Assembly (NCBI GenBank): GCA_023213395.1
Contig: CM041465.1
Location: 43,593,741-43,657,740 of the forward strand
DNA: 64,000 nucleotides
Direction: 5' to 3'
From: Cycas panzhihuaensis
Lineage: Eukaryota; Cycadophyta
Shown here: positions 43,556-55,030 of the stretch, piece by piece
Layout of the letters: every line of letters starts with the position of its first letter
Position numbering within the stretch: position 1 is the stretch's first letter
Program-made: the position numbers and the translations under genes
The notes under the pieces: model-generated
Database searches by the model: none
What the model was told of the DNA's origin: nothing
What the model saw: only the letters and a program-made list of their open reading frames with translations

Positions 43556-43763
43556 TGTAAAAGGTAATGTTTTACCTTAGGTTATAATATTTAATGTAAG
43601 GGTCATGTACCACCTTCTCCTCCTTTCTCAAGTTGACAAGTGGCATTACATGGTTGAGCGATTGCCATTTGCACACACCTTGTACTTGTATATATATGTA
43701 TAACGAATCATCAATAAAGCAGATTGAGAGAGTGAATTTATTCCTCATCAAGGATTTGTTACA
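43556..43763 (+). repeat. 5' LTR of copia I
   Basis: TGTAAAAGGTAATG...GGATTTGTTACA, with inverted TGTAA/TTACA ends. A TATATATATGTATA stretch near 43690 may be the TATA region of the promoter. Confidence 0.96.
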
Positions 43764-43775
43764 TGGTATCAGAGC
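43764..43775 (+). other. Primer binding site of copia I
   Basis: TGGTATCAGAGC, directly after the LTR, complement of initiator tRNA-Met. Confidence 0.95.
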
Positions 43776-44452
43776 AGGCTCCTTGGTCCTCTTGCCTGTG
43801 AAGAAGCAAATTTGAGCTTCATTAAAAAGAGAAGAAGACAAACTATTATTACAAGAATCTGTTGTGTGAAGGCAAAATTGTCCAGGCAAATTTGAAAGAA
43901 GAATCGTACGAATTTGTGCGATTGTACGGACTTGTACTGACGTCAAAAATCGAAGTCATCAGAATTCGACGAAACTTACCCAAATTGAAGATCGAAGCCT
44001 CCTCTACATCTTTCTCTTCTACGACGTCATCATTCAGAGTCATTTCGACCCAGTTTGAGGCCAAAATATAGGTGCGCAGGTTTGGAGCCTTCTCTCAGCG
44101 TTTTTTCCAAAAATTTCTGATCAAAATCCTTGGTACAAGTTCTCAAATCTTTTCTCATCCCTAGACGAAGGTTTTCAGTGATTGCTTGCATAGATTTGAA
44201 GAGATTTTTCTAGATTTTTTCTCAAAAATGGCAAAAACCCTTGGGCGCGGGTTTACTTCTTCGTCTGGCTTTTTCTCTCACATCTGAAGTTCATCCAAGA
44301 AAATAAACACAGATTTGGACACCCATTTACAAGTTCTTCCATTTAAGACCAATTTCGTCTTAATCCGTACAACTTTAGTTCCGCATTTAAATTCGTAGAG
44401 TGACCGCATGCATAATTAAATTTGGTTTTTCTGTGCCCAATCGCCCTTAATA

Positions 44453-45390
44453 ATGGCCTCCTATGCTGGTTCACTGAATGAAAGTGAGAAACTTACATAA
44501 ATGAATTTTAGTGTCTGGAAAATCAAAATTGAAGGGTTGTTGAGAGCAAAATGGGCCTCGAAAATCACTATTGGGGCTGAAAAACAGCCTGCCGATGTAA
44601 CAGATTTGACTAGTTGGGAGGAAAGGAATAATGTTGATGTTCTAGTCCTCAAACTCTCAATTTCTGACTCATTACTAGTTTATGTAGATGGCCTAGAAGA
44701 TGCAAATGAAGTATGGCAAATTATGACTTCAATGTTTAGTAGAAAAAATGAAGCTAGAATTGTGGCATTAAGAGAAGAGCTTTATAAATTGAAAATGATA
44801 GAGGGACAAACTGTGTCAGATTTCTTAACCAAGTTAACTAGTATTAAAACTGCCCTTCTTACAGTAGGAGAGAAGTTAACGGACACAGAACTAATTCACC
44901 TGGTGCTTAATAAACTTACAAAGTCCTTTGATAACATGGTGAATATGTTGACAAGAGGAGGACATACAGCCACAATGTCTTTTGATACTTTGACAGGACA
45001 TATGTATGCTCAAGAGCAAAGAAATCAAAGGTACGAAGAAGAGTCAGAAATTGAAGATGCTCTCATTTGGAAACTTCAGATAGGAGGCAGAGGAAGAGGA
45101 CAATTTAATCCCAGATCAAGAGGAAGAACAATAGCAAGTCACAGGGGACGTTGGACGGAAGGAAGAGGACGAAGAAGAATGATCAGCAATCCGCCTCAAG
45201 ATACAAGAGTATGTTTTAAATGGGGAAAACCAGGTCACTTTTCAAGTAACTGTAGAGATTTTGATGTTTGTTATCACTGTGGCCAAACAGGTCATTATCC
45301 CTATCAGTGCTACCAAAAATGTGCAGAACTGCAGAAAGGAAAACAGCAGGTATTTGGAAATTATAGCAAACAAAAAGACATACCAGAAGA
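44453..45390 (+). pseudogene. gag: Gag of copia I
   Basis: Start ATG 44453 (MASYAGSLNESEKLT), as in H; a TAA at 44498 breaks it, and the frame is open from 44501. Order: FSVWKIKIEGLLRAKWA, NEVWQIMTSMFSRKNEARI, LREELYKLKMIEGQTVSDF, an RG-rich box, and two zinc knuckles, CFKWGKPGHFSSNC (one Cys changed to Trp) and CYHCGQTGHYPYQC (intact). 43776-44452 is the untranslated leader, with no gene seen. In the family Gag packages the element RNA. Confidence 0.9.
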
Positions 45391-46450
45391 AGAGATTGAA
45401 ACTGCCTTTATTGCAGCCTTGGTAGCAAATGCAAGCGCAACAGAGAACTGGTATATAGACTCGGGTGCCTAACATCACATGACAGGAGTCAAAGAATGGT
45501 TTGAAATCATCAAACCCTATGAATGCAACACATTTGTTGAGCTAGGAGATAATTTTCCCTTACACATAAGAGGAATAGGACAAATCGCCATATGCATCAA
45601 TAGAAAAATTCAACGTATTGGCAATGTCTTTTTTGTACCTGGAATAAAAAAGAATCTCATGTCAGTTTCACAATTGAGTGATAAAAAGTTAAGAACAATA
45701 TTTGATGAACATGGATATTGTTATATCCTTGATATGAAAAGAAATGAGACAGTTATAGCTAAAGGAGAAAAATGCAATAGGTTGTATAAACTCCTTTCAA
45801 CTCCTGTAATGCCTAACAAAAGCCCCACCAAAATGATTTCTGATGTAAAAGCTTTTGCTGCAGATAGCACTGATAATAATGAAACTTGGCATCTGAAGTA
45901 TGGTCATATCTCTCATGATAGGTTAGAAAGATTAAAAAAATATAACATGGTGAATGGTCTGCCAGATATCTCATTTAACCATTTTATATGTAAAAGTTGT
46001 ATGATGGGAAAACAGCACAGAACTTCGTTTTCAAAGAGTACCTGGCACGCACAATGCAAATTCGAATTAATACACACTGACCTATGTGGTCCGTTTACGC
46101 CCATCTTGACAAATGGATCAAGGTATTTCTTGACCTTCATTGATGATTTTTCCAGAAAATTTTGGGTGTACTTTCTATCTAGCAAATCAGAAACATTTGG
46201 ATATTTTAAAGAATTTAAAGCTGCAAGTGAATTGGAAAGCGGTCAAAGGATCAAATATGTTCGTTCCGATAGAGGTGGTGAGTTTATGTCTAATGAATTC
46301 ATTCATTTCTGCAAAACACATGGAATTCAAAGACAGTTCACAACTCCGTATACACCTCAATCCAATGGAGTTGCAGAAAGAATGAACAGAACAATTGTAC
46401 AAATGGCCTGTTGCATGCTAAATAATAAAGATTTAGCAAAGAAATATTGA
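45391..46450 (+). pseudogene. pol: Protease and integrase core of copia I
   Basis: The protease active site WYIDSGA is followed by a TAA at 45470 (a Ser codon in H) and HHMTG. The GAG-pre-integrase zinc part is ETWHLKYGHISHDRL...CKSCMMGKQHRTSF. The integrase core has HTDLCGPF (first Asp), FIDDFSRKFWVYF, RSDRGGEFMSNEF (second Asp) and TPYTPQSNGVAERMNRTI (Glu), so all three catalytic residues are present. It ends in a TGA (KKY-TGA, a Trp codon in H) and a frameshift near 46450. Confidence 0.9.
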
Positions 46451-47112
46451 AGTGTCGTACATACAAATGTGCATATTTGATCAACAGAAGCCCTACTCAG
46501 TCCTTAGACAATATAACTCCTGAAGAAGCATGGTCAGGACACAAACCTGATGTAAGCCATTTGAAAATATTTGGCTGCAAGGCTTATGTTCATATTCCAG
46601 ACAAGAAGAGAGTCAAATTAGATAATAAAAGCATAGAATGCATAATGGTTGGATATAGCAACCATTCAAAGGCCTACAGGTGCATGGATCCAAAAACAGA
46701 TATGCTTTATGTTAGCAGGGATGTAATTTTTGATGAGGAAAAGGAAAATAATGATATAGCAATACAGATCGATGAAGATCATTCAGATATATGTCCTGAC
46801 CAGTTGGAAGACAAGTCAGATATAACTTCAGAAAGAATTGAGACAGGAGAAGATTCTTCAGAAAATGAGAATCCAGATACGCAACTGACCAGTAGTTGCA
46901 ACCTCAAGTCAGACAACAACTATAATTCCAGAGATGAAGAAAAATCGTTACAAGAATGTACCTCAAAAAGGGTACCAAGGTGGTATCTTAAAACTCTTGA
47001 AGAAACAAGGGGAGATATATTTGAACATCGAACAAGGTCACAAAAACCTCAGGCATTGCTTTGTTCCATTGAACCAAACTCTTATAAAGAAGCCAGTAGT
47101 TTCCAAAATTAG
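46447..47112 (+). pseudogene. pol: Integrase C-terminal part and linker of copia I
   Basis: Continues in another frame: AYLINRSPTQSLDNITPEEAW, SHLKIFGCKAYVHIPDKK, SIECIMVGYSNHSKAYR, VSRDVIFDEE, then an acidic, low-complexity linker before KRVPRWYLKTLEE. A TAG at 47110 stands where WK is expected at the polymerase start. Confidence 0.88.
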
Positions 47113-48606
47113 AGAATTGCGATGGATGCTGAAATTGAAGCCATACAAAAGAACAAGACATGGGACCTCGTCCCAATTCCAGAAGATAAACCCATTGTAA
47201 ACTGCAAATGGGTATACAAGATAAAAGAGAAGCCAAATGGAGAAGTAGAAAAATACAAGGCAAGACTAGTAGCAAAAGGCTATACTCAAACAGCAGGAAT
47301 CGATTATGAAGGAACGTTTTCACCCGTGGCAAAATTGAACACGGAAGAATGATGATTGCTCACGCCCAAAAGGGTTGGGAAATCTATCAAATGGACGTCA
47401 AAAGTGCGTTCTTGAATGGAGACCTACAGAAAGAGGTGTATATGTATCAACCAGAAGGATACATAAAACCAGGACAAGAAAATATGGTTTGCAAATTGAA
47501 GAAGGCATCAGATGGGCTTAAACAAGCTCCAAGAGCCCTAAGACGCTAAATTAGACTCATACTTAACAGAGAATGGCTTTCATCGATGTGAATCTGATCA
47601 TAGTTTGTATGTAAAAGGTAATTCAGGATCAATCTCCATTGTTGTAGTATATGTGGACGACATGCTGATCACTGGAAATGACAAAAATTCAATAGCATTC
47701 ATCAAAGATAAGTTTGAAAAGGTATTTGAAATGACGGATTTAGGAATGCTGCATTATTACCTTGGAATAGAAATTAAACAAAACAATTCTTCCATTACTC
47801 TCTCACAAACAAAGTATGTAAAGAACTTGTTGACCAAGTTTGGAATGGAAAATTGTAATAGTGTTAGCACACCAATGAAAACAGGGATTGTGTTGAATAC
47901 GTAATGTGATGCGGCTTCATCGATGCCACACAATACAGACAACTAGTTGGAATCTTAATCTACCTCACGTACCACACCCACTGCATATATCATATGTCAG
48001 AGGGTTGATTTCCAGATTCATGGAAAATCCTAAAACCCCACATTGGAATGCTGCAAAAAGAATCTTGCGTTATTTGAAAGGAACCATGAATCTTGGCTTG
48101 AGATATGATAAAGAAAACAACACACAATTAACAGGTCTCTGTGATTCAGACTAGGCTGGAGACCAAACAGATAGAAAGTCAACATCAGGGTATTGCTTCT
48201 TCCTTGGAAAATCCTTGATCTCTTGGAGTAGTAAAAAATAGTCAATGGTTGCATTGTCCTCAACCGTATAGACTACAAGTCGTGATCAACGCCGCCTGTG
48301 AAGGAATATGGATTAGACAACTACTGAAAGAACTAGGAGAAGAACAAACAATGTCTACTCAAATATTTTGTGACAATCAAAGTACCATAAAAATGACGAA
48401 GAATCCTGTTTTACATGCCAGAACAAAGCATATCGAGGTACATCATCATTTTATCGAGGAAAAGGTATAGAATAAGGAAATCGAACTTCAACATTGTTCG
48501 TCAAAAGATCAAATTGCTGATATGCTCACTAAACCTCTTGGAAAAGAGAAATTCAATGTCTTCAGAAACCTACTAGGATGAAGATAGGTAAAACATTAAG
48601 AGGGCG
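47113..48606 (+). pseudogene. pol: Reverse transcriptase and RNase H of copia I
   Basis: Blocks in several frames: [58 protein letters not shown], catalytic VVVYVDDMLITGN (near 47655), MLHYYLGIEIK, STPMKTG, AAKRILRYLKGTMNLGL, SGYCFFLGKSLISWSSKK, FCDNQSTIKMTKN, RTKHIEVHHHFIEEKV, DMLTKPLG. At least four frameshifts occur (near 47345, 47550, 47900 and 48250). The YVDD box is intact. Confidence 0.9.
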
Positions 48607-48814
48607 TGTAAAAGGTAATGTTTTACCTTAGGTTATAATATTTAATGTAAGGGTCATGTACCACCTTCTCCTCCTTTCTCAAGTTGACAAGTGGCATTAC
48701 ATGGTTGAGCGGTTGCCATTTGTACCCACCTTGTACTTGTATATATATGTATAATGAATCATCAATAAAGCAGATTGAGAGAGTGAATTTATTCCTCATC
48801 AAGGATTTGTTACA
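48607..48814 (+). repeat. 3' LTR of copia I
   Basis: Copy of 43556-43763, preceded by the purine-rich TTAAGAGGGCG. Confidence 0.96.
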
Positions 48815-49540
48815 ATTGTCTCCAGTAATCAGCATGTCATCTGCATATACCACTATGATAGAGGTTAAGCCTTGATTACACTTTACATACAGACTATGAT
48901 CTAATTCACATCGGTGGAAGCCATTTTGAGTTAGATATGAGTCCAACTTAGCATACCAAGCTCTTGGTGCTTGTTTGAGTCCATACAACGCCTTTCTTAA
49001 TTTACAGACCATATTCTCTTGACCTGGTTTTATGTATCCTTCTGGCTGATACATATACACTTCTTCTTGTAGATCTCCATTTAAGAATGCGCTTTTAACA
49101 TCCATTTGATAAATCTTCCACCCTTTTTTAGCAGCAAGCGCAATCACAATTCTTATTGTATTTAGCTTGGCTACTGGTAAAAATGTTTCTTCATAATCGA
49201 TTCCAGTTGTCTGTGTGTAGCCTTTTGCTACCAGTCGTGCCTTGTATTTCTCAACTTCTCCGTTGGCTTTTCCTTTATTTTGTATACACATTTACAATTT
49301 ACAATGGCTTTATCTTCAGGAGCCGATACCAGATCCCATGTTTTATTTTTATGTATGGCCTCAATCTCTGTGTCCATTGTTGCTTTCCAGTCTTGAGAGC
49401 TACTTGCTTCTTCATAAGAACTTGGTTCGATTGAGCAAATCAAGGCTTGTGGTTTCTGAGATTTGGTTTGATGTTCAAATATTTCTCCTTTTGTTTCTTC
49501 AAGTGTCTTGAGATACCATTTTGGCACTCTTTTTAAGGAA
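48815..49540 (-). pseudogene. pol: Copia H reverse transcriptase, catalytic part
   Basis: Minus strand. Frame 49291 down to the I insertion: [59 protein letters not shown], catalytic [15 protein letters not shown] is inserted just after this YADD box. The first part (49228-49527) has PKWYLKTLEETKGEIFEH and [17 protein letters not shown] in another frame. The apparent continuation of the frame into the LTR of I is an artefact. Confidence 0.9.
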
Positions 49541-50640
49541 TATTCTTATGGCGATTTGATTTCTTCATCTTCGGAATGAGTATTTGAACCACTACCTTGT
49601 TGCGTATCGGATTGGTGAGTGCTGAGATCATTAGCTTGTTGGTTGTCTAGAGACGTGTCCTCTGAAGTGTCAATTTCTGCCTCAATGCTTTCAGATGTAA
49701 TGTCTGATTTATCTTCCAGCTGAACAGGTTGTGAGTTTTGATCGCCTACACTAACTCCTTGAGGCATTGTGTTAATACATTCTCTCTTTTCATCAAAGAT
49801 TACATCCCTACTTACATTAAGTTTGTCTGTTTTTGGGTCGAGACATCTGTATGCTTTTGAGCGACAACTGTACCCAACCATTATGCATTCTATGCTTTTA
49901 CTATCCAACTTGGTCTTTTTCTTATCAGGGATGTGAACATATGCCTTGCAACTAAAAATTTTTTGATGACTTACATCGGGCTTATGTCCCGTCCAAGCCT
50001 CTTCAGGTGTTACATTATCCAACGACTAAGTTGGGCTTCTATTGAACAAGTATATTGCTATGTGTATAGCTTCTGCCCAGTATTTCTTAGCTATTTCACT
50101 ATTGTTTAGCATGCATCGAGCCATTTCTACAATTGTTCTGTTCATCCTTTTTGCAACCCCATTTGATTGAGGTGTATAAGGAGTTGTAAATTGTCTACGA
50201 ATTCCCTGTATTTTACAAAAATGGAGGAATTCATTAGATGCAAATTCCTCATCTCTATCTAAACGAATACATTTGATTTTTTAACCACTTTCCAATTCAG
50301 TTTCATCCTTGAATTCTTTGAAATAGCTAAGTGCTTCTGATTTACCAGAAAGAAAATACCTTGTTTTTCTGGAAAAATCATCGATGATAGTTAAGAAATA
50401 CCTTGCTCCATTTGTTGAAATTGGCATGAATGGACCATATAGATCAGTGTGTATCAATTCCAACTTATTTTGTGCATGCCATATGCTTTTTGAGAATAGA
50501 ATCCTGTGTTGTTTCCCCATCATGCAACCCTTACATACAAAGTAATTGAAAGGAATGTCTGGTAAGCCATTCACCATCTTGAATTTCATTAATTTTTCTA
50601 ACCTATCATGGGAAATATGACCATATTTCAAATGCCACAT
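49541..50640 (-). pseudogene. pol: Integrase of copia H
   Basis: Minus strand. WHLKYGHISHDRLEKLMK, CKGCMMGKQHRILF (zinc part), HTDLYGPFMPI and IIDDFSRK (first Asp region); a stop at 50281 follows ELESG. Downstream are the TPYTPQSNGV motif with AKRMNRTI (Lys where the catalytic Glu is expected), then NVTPEEAWTGHKPDVS and KAYVHIPDKK, and the acidic linker to 49546. Confidence 0.88.
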
Positions 50641-51419
50641 TTCATTAGTATCAGTGTTGTTTACAGCAAGAGATTTTACATCAAAAGCATTTTTGTGGGG
50701 CCTTTATCAGGCAGTACAGGAGTAGAGAGACGTTTATACAACCTATTACATTTTTCTCCTTTGGCTACCACAGTGCCATTCTATTTCATATCAAGAATGT
50801 AACAATAACTATATTCATCGGATATTGTTCTTAGCTTTTTATCACTCAACTGAGATACTGACAAAAGATTCTTCTTCATCCCTGGTATAAAAAAAACATT
50901 TCCTATACGTTGAATTTCTCCATCGATTCGTATAGCAATTTGTTCTATTCCTTTTATATGCAAAAGAAAATTGTCTCCTAACTCTACTGATTTATTGAGA
51001 TCATAAGGTTTGATGACTTCAAACCACTCTTCAATCCCTGTCATGTGATGTGAAGCTCCTGAATCAACATACCAATTTTTTGTTACACTAGCATTTGTTG
51101 CTAATGCTGCAATGAAGGTTGTTTTGACTTCTTCTTCTGCTGTGTCCTTTTCTCTCCTATAATTTCCAGTCACCTATTGCTTTCCCTTTTGAATTTCGGC
51201 TCATCTCTAGTAGCGCTGGTACGGAAAATGACCCGTTTGTCCGCAATGGTAACAGACATTGAATGCTCTACAATTGCTTGAAAAGTAACCTAGTTTTCCG
51301 TAGTTGAAACACACTCTAGCATCTCGAGGTGGACTGTTAGCCATTCTTCCTTGTCCTCTTCCTTTAGTCCAACATCCCCTGTAGGCAGTTGGTATTCTTC
51401 CTCGTAACCTGGGATTAAG
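50641..51419 (-). pseudogene. pol: Protease and zinc-knuckle region of copia H
   Basis: Minus strand. The frame 50781-51173 has WYVDSGASHHMTGIEEWFEV (active site DSG intact), NFLLHIKGIEQIAIRI, NVFFIPGMKKNLLSVSQL. Upstream, 51174-51419 holds the two zinc knuckles and RG box in broken frames. Confidence 0.87.
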
Positions 51420-52070
51420 CTAACCTCGTCCTCTGCCTCCCAAATGAAGCTTGGTGATAAGAGCTTCCTTAATTTCTAAGTCCTCTTCATATCTCTGATT
51501 CCTTTGTTCCTGGCTGAACATATGACCTGTGAGAGTATCAAAAGTCATTGTAGCAGTCCGCCCTCCTCCTGTCAACATGATTACCATATTATTAAAAGAT
51601 TTTGGGAGTTTGTTGAGCACAAGATGTATTAACTCTGTGTCAGTCAGTTTGTCTCCTGCTGTGAGAAGAGCGGTTTTGATGTTGGTCAACTTGGTTATGA
51701 ACTCAGATACAGTTTGGCCCTCCCTCATTTTAAGTTTATAGAGTTCTTCTCTCAGAGCCACAATTCTTGCTTCATTCTTTCTACTGAACATAGAGGACTT
51801 TATTTTCCAAATTTCACTTGCATTCTCTAGACCATCCACATATACTAACTAGGAATCAAAGATTGAGAGTTTGAGTACGGAGATAGTAGTATTATTTCTT
51901 TCCTCCCAGTTGATTAAATCTACAACGTCAGAGGGTTGTTTTTTATCCCCAGTAGTGATTCTCCAGGCATGTTTTGCTCTTAATAGGCCTTCCATTTTTA
52001 TCTTCCAAATACTGAAGTTCATTTCAGTTAGTTTGTCACTTTCAGGCAGTGATCCAGCAGAGGAGGCCAT
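51420..52070 (-). pseudogene. gag: Gag of copia H
   Basis: ATG at 52070 (MASSAGSLPESDKLTEMNF). One stop at 51849 (FDS-stop-LVYV). Then IWKIKSSMFSRKNEARI, LREELYKLKMREGQTVSEF, MLTGGGRTATMTFDTLTGH and the start of the RG-rich box. It aligns to Gag of I along its length. The leader between Gag and primer site (52071-52784) shows no gene. Confidence 0.9.
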
Positions 52071-52784
52071 GGCTAGTTTAAATTTGGTTTATATGAAGAC
52101 AAAAAATAAGTTTTGATTGGTTGTACGAATTGTTGTACGACCGAAAGTACGGATTTCCGTATGGACCTCAAGTAATACGGATGAGAGAGAAAAGGGTCTC
52201 AATCGAAAGAACTCCCAAATGGGTGTCTAGATCTAGTGTTAGTTTCTCAATCCACTTTCAAATTTGAGAGAAACGACCAGAGAAAGGTCCAAACCCGCGC
52301 CCAAGGGTTTTTGAGAAAACTAAAGAAAAATCTTGGAAATTTGAGATAAAATCTTGATGATACTAACTTAAAACCTTTGTTTAGGGATGAGAAGGGTTTC
52401 AGATGCTTTGTACCAGAGATTTATGCCTGATTTCTGAAGAAAAAACGTAAGGAGAGGCCACAAACCCGCACGTCCTTAGATCTGCTTGAAACTAGGTCAA
52501 AACAACTTCAATCAATGTCAACACAAAAGGAAAAAGTGTACAGGAGGCTCCGATCTATAATCTGGGTGAGTTTCGTCAAATTTTGAAGACCTTGATTTTT
52601 GCCTTCCGTACAACTCTGCACACGTCTGTACGATTGTACTATCCCGTACAACTCTGCCTTGATATTTGCTCCATACAAACTAATCTTAGATGGCAATTTC
52701 TTCTGGCAGTACTTCGATTCTATTCTTCTTCCTCTTTAGCAAAACCCTAATTTGGCTCTCACAGGTAGGAGGACCCAATGACCT

Positions 52785-52796
52785 GCTCTGATACCA
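52785..52796 (-). other. Primer binding site of copia H
   Basis: TGGTATCAGAGC on the minus strand, touching the LTR; complement of initiator tRNA-Met. Confidence 0.95.
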
Positions 52797-53004
52797 TGTA
52801 AAAATTCAAAATAATGGAGGAATTCTCTCTACTTTATTGATCAATCATTTGTCTATATATACAGTTGTAGAGAAGGTACAAATGGAAACCGCTCAATAGG
52901 ATGGTGCCACTTGTCACTTTGAGAGAGAAAGGGGGAAAGATGTGAGACCCTTACAAAATACTTTGTCATGTACCATAACCCTAGATAAAACATTACCTTT
53001 TACA
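52797..53004 (-). repeat. 5' LTR of copia H
   Basis: Pair of 42416-42625, ends CTTTTACA next to the TACCC duplication. Confidence 0.95.
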
Positions 53005-53009
53005 TACCC

Positions 53010-53990
53010 TTTAGCAACAATCACACCTTTTTACCCAATCTTTCACATTTTCAAACATGGTCAGCCACCAAAATCCTGTGGTTAAGATTTTCCTCTATGT
53101 ATTCTTTGTCCCTGCATGTCCTCCGGCCACACCCTCATGAGCTTGAGATATTACTTGATTTATTTCATGTGGGTGGATGCATCAACAGAAGACATCATCG
53201 GGTCCTAACCGATATAGTTCTCCCCCAATTAATTGGTAAGGTTCTGCTTTCCTTACTAAGTTTCATCTTTGTGTTTTGTCCATGGTTGGTGGCCATTACC
53301 CCGTAACTAGAAATTCTATTATATCTCGATACCATTCTACGAGGACGGATTCCAGACTAAAAAGTGTTGCATCTGAAAAATCGTCTGGGATTCCAACCGC
53401 TTTTTCACCATTGCGTATTCTTGAAAATTGGTTGGGAATAATATGGGCTTTTCCCAGTTTTATTATGATTCAAAAGGTAAACTCTTGGAATAACATTAAC
53501 CAACGACTGATTTGCCCTCTCAGTAATGGTTTATTTACCAAATACATAAGTGCCTAATGATCCACATGGAATATAAAAGGGTTTGCGAGTAAATAATGGA
53601 AAAATTTTTGTAGAACGTACACCATCCTAAGTCCTTCTCTCTCGGTTGTTGTTTAGTTCTATTCAACTTTAGTTAATTTGTGACTGACAAAGTATATAGA
53701 TCTATCCACACCATTATCTCCTGGTTGTGCCAGAACACACCCAATTGTGTGTTGGGAGGCATCTACGTGCACATGGAATATTTTATTCCAGTCGGGAAAA
53801 CACAATACCGGAGCTGACGCTATGGCACGTTTTAAGGTTTCAAACATTTTCTATGGATCTGGCCCCCATTGCCATTCTATTTCTTTCTTCAGAAGATCTT
53901 TCAATGGTACTGTTATTTGAGCGTAACCCTTCACAAATTTTCGATAATACCCTGTTAATCCCAAAAATCCTTTCACTTGTTTTTAATTCT
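53010..53990 (-). pseudogene. pol: RNase H and integrase zinc-finger part of gypsy F
   Basis: Minus strand. RNase H has HVHVDASQHTIGCVLAQPG (53659-53847), a DHQALMYLVNKP-type segment (near 53550) and the PGKAHIIPNQ-type end. Integrase starts near 53280 with AEPYQLI.GELY and an HPHE.NQVISQAHEG motif. Copia H cuts at 53010, just before the CxxC of the finger. A TAG at 53988-53990 is shared with A and B. Confidence 0.85.
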
Positions 53991-55030
53991 AGGGTTGAGG
54001 AAAACATAATATAGCTGCGACCTTAGCTGGATCGGTCATTAGTCCTCCTTTACTTACTACATGGCCAAGAAGGTTACCAAAGGGTACCAAGAAGGTAAAT
54101 TTTTCTAAATTCAAACACAATTAGTTTTCTCTACAGATTTGTCGCATTGTTCTTAGGTTTTCCATATGATTTTTCATCACTCCATATAAAGTCCAGTCAC
54201 CCAAGAATACAGCTACTGTTTCTCCAATCAATTTTCTAAATATGTTTAATACTATTCGTTGGAAAGTTGTTGGAGTATTTGTAAGGCCAAATGGCATGAC
54301 GCAGTATGTGTATGTTCCCTATTTAGTTATAAGTGTGGTTTTATGTTGATCTTGATGGGCGATACTCACCTTATAGTAACCACTAAATCTGTCTGTAAAG
54401 GAGTAAACTTCTTTTCCTCCTACAATTTCTAAAATTTCTTCTGTAAAAGGAATGGAAAAGGAATCATTTTTGGTGACTTTCTTCAACTGTCGGTAGTCCA
54501 CGCAAACTCGAATTTTTCCATTCTTTTTAGGTACAACCACAACAGGGCTTACCCAATCGCTATATTCAATCTCGTATATATATCCTGCTTCTAACATCTT
54601 GTCTAGTTCTGCTTTTACCTTTTCTTTGTATCTTGGGTTCATTCTGTAAGGTCTTTGCTCCACCGGTTTTGCCCCTTCAATTAAATCTATGTGGTGCATC
54701 CCAATTTCAGGAGAAATTCCCTTAAGGTCTTTATAGGACCAAGCAAAAACATCCTGGTACTCATCGAATAGTGTTTGGGCCTCTGCCACTATTTTTTCAT
54801 CCCAGTAATTTCCAATCGTAATGTTCTTAGGGTCTTCTTTTGTCCCAAGGTTAATTTGAGTTGTTTTCGATTCTCCCTGTTGCCTCTCTCCCCCCTCTAA
54901 ATGAGCAGGCCTATCCTCCATATCTCCTTGTTCATATCTCAATTCCATATATTCTGCAGGTAGATTTTTGGCTTCTTCCTCTTCGTGATCGTTGTCCTTT
55001 GTGTCACTAATGTTTTCAAATGACATTAAA
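53991..55030 (-). pseudogene. pol: Reverse transcriptase of gypsy F
   Basis: A 235-codon open frame (54319-55026) holds an acidic lead, ITIGNYWDEKIVAEAQTLF, VFAWSYKDLKGISPE, GMHHIDLIEGAKPVEQRPY, LDKMLEAGYIYEIEYSDWV, VCVDYRQLKKVTKND, SFTDRFSGYYKVSIA. It then runs out of frame, with VMPFGLTNTPTTFQ and a catalytic box AVFLGDWTLYG (near 54200), where one of the two Asp residues is lost. Confidence 0.9.

Larger units (their letters stand above)
43556..48814 (+). mobile_element. Copia element I
   Basis: LTRs of 208 bp (43556-43763 and 48607-48814) differ at four bases. The flanks ATCGT (43551-43555) and ATTGT (48815-48819) form a 5-bp duplication with one mismatch. Gene order is gag, protease, integrase, reverse transcriptase, RNase H. 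Several stops and frameshifts make it inactive. It is related to H, J and each other at protein and LTR level, so a copia has inserted into a relative. Confidence 0.95.
42416..53004 (-). mobile_element. Copia element H, with nested copia I
   Basis: LTRs are 42416-42625 and 52797-53004, and the flanking duplication TACCC is perfect (42411-42415 and 53005-53009). The LTRs differ at seven bases plus a 2-bp indel. Without I it is about 5.3 kb with gag, protease, integrase, reverse transcriptase and RNase H in copia order. Stops and frameshifts are present. It sits in the integrase of gypsy F. Confidence 0.95.

Noticed and set aside
48623-48820. Copia H polymerase frame running into the LTR of copia I
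   Set aside because: The frame crosses the insertion boundary at 48814/48815 by chance; the true continuation of H is at 43555 and below.
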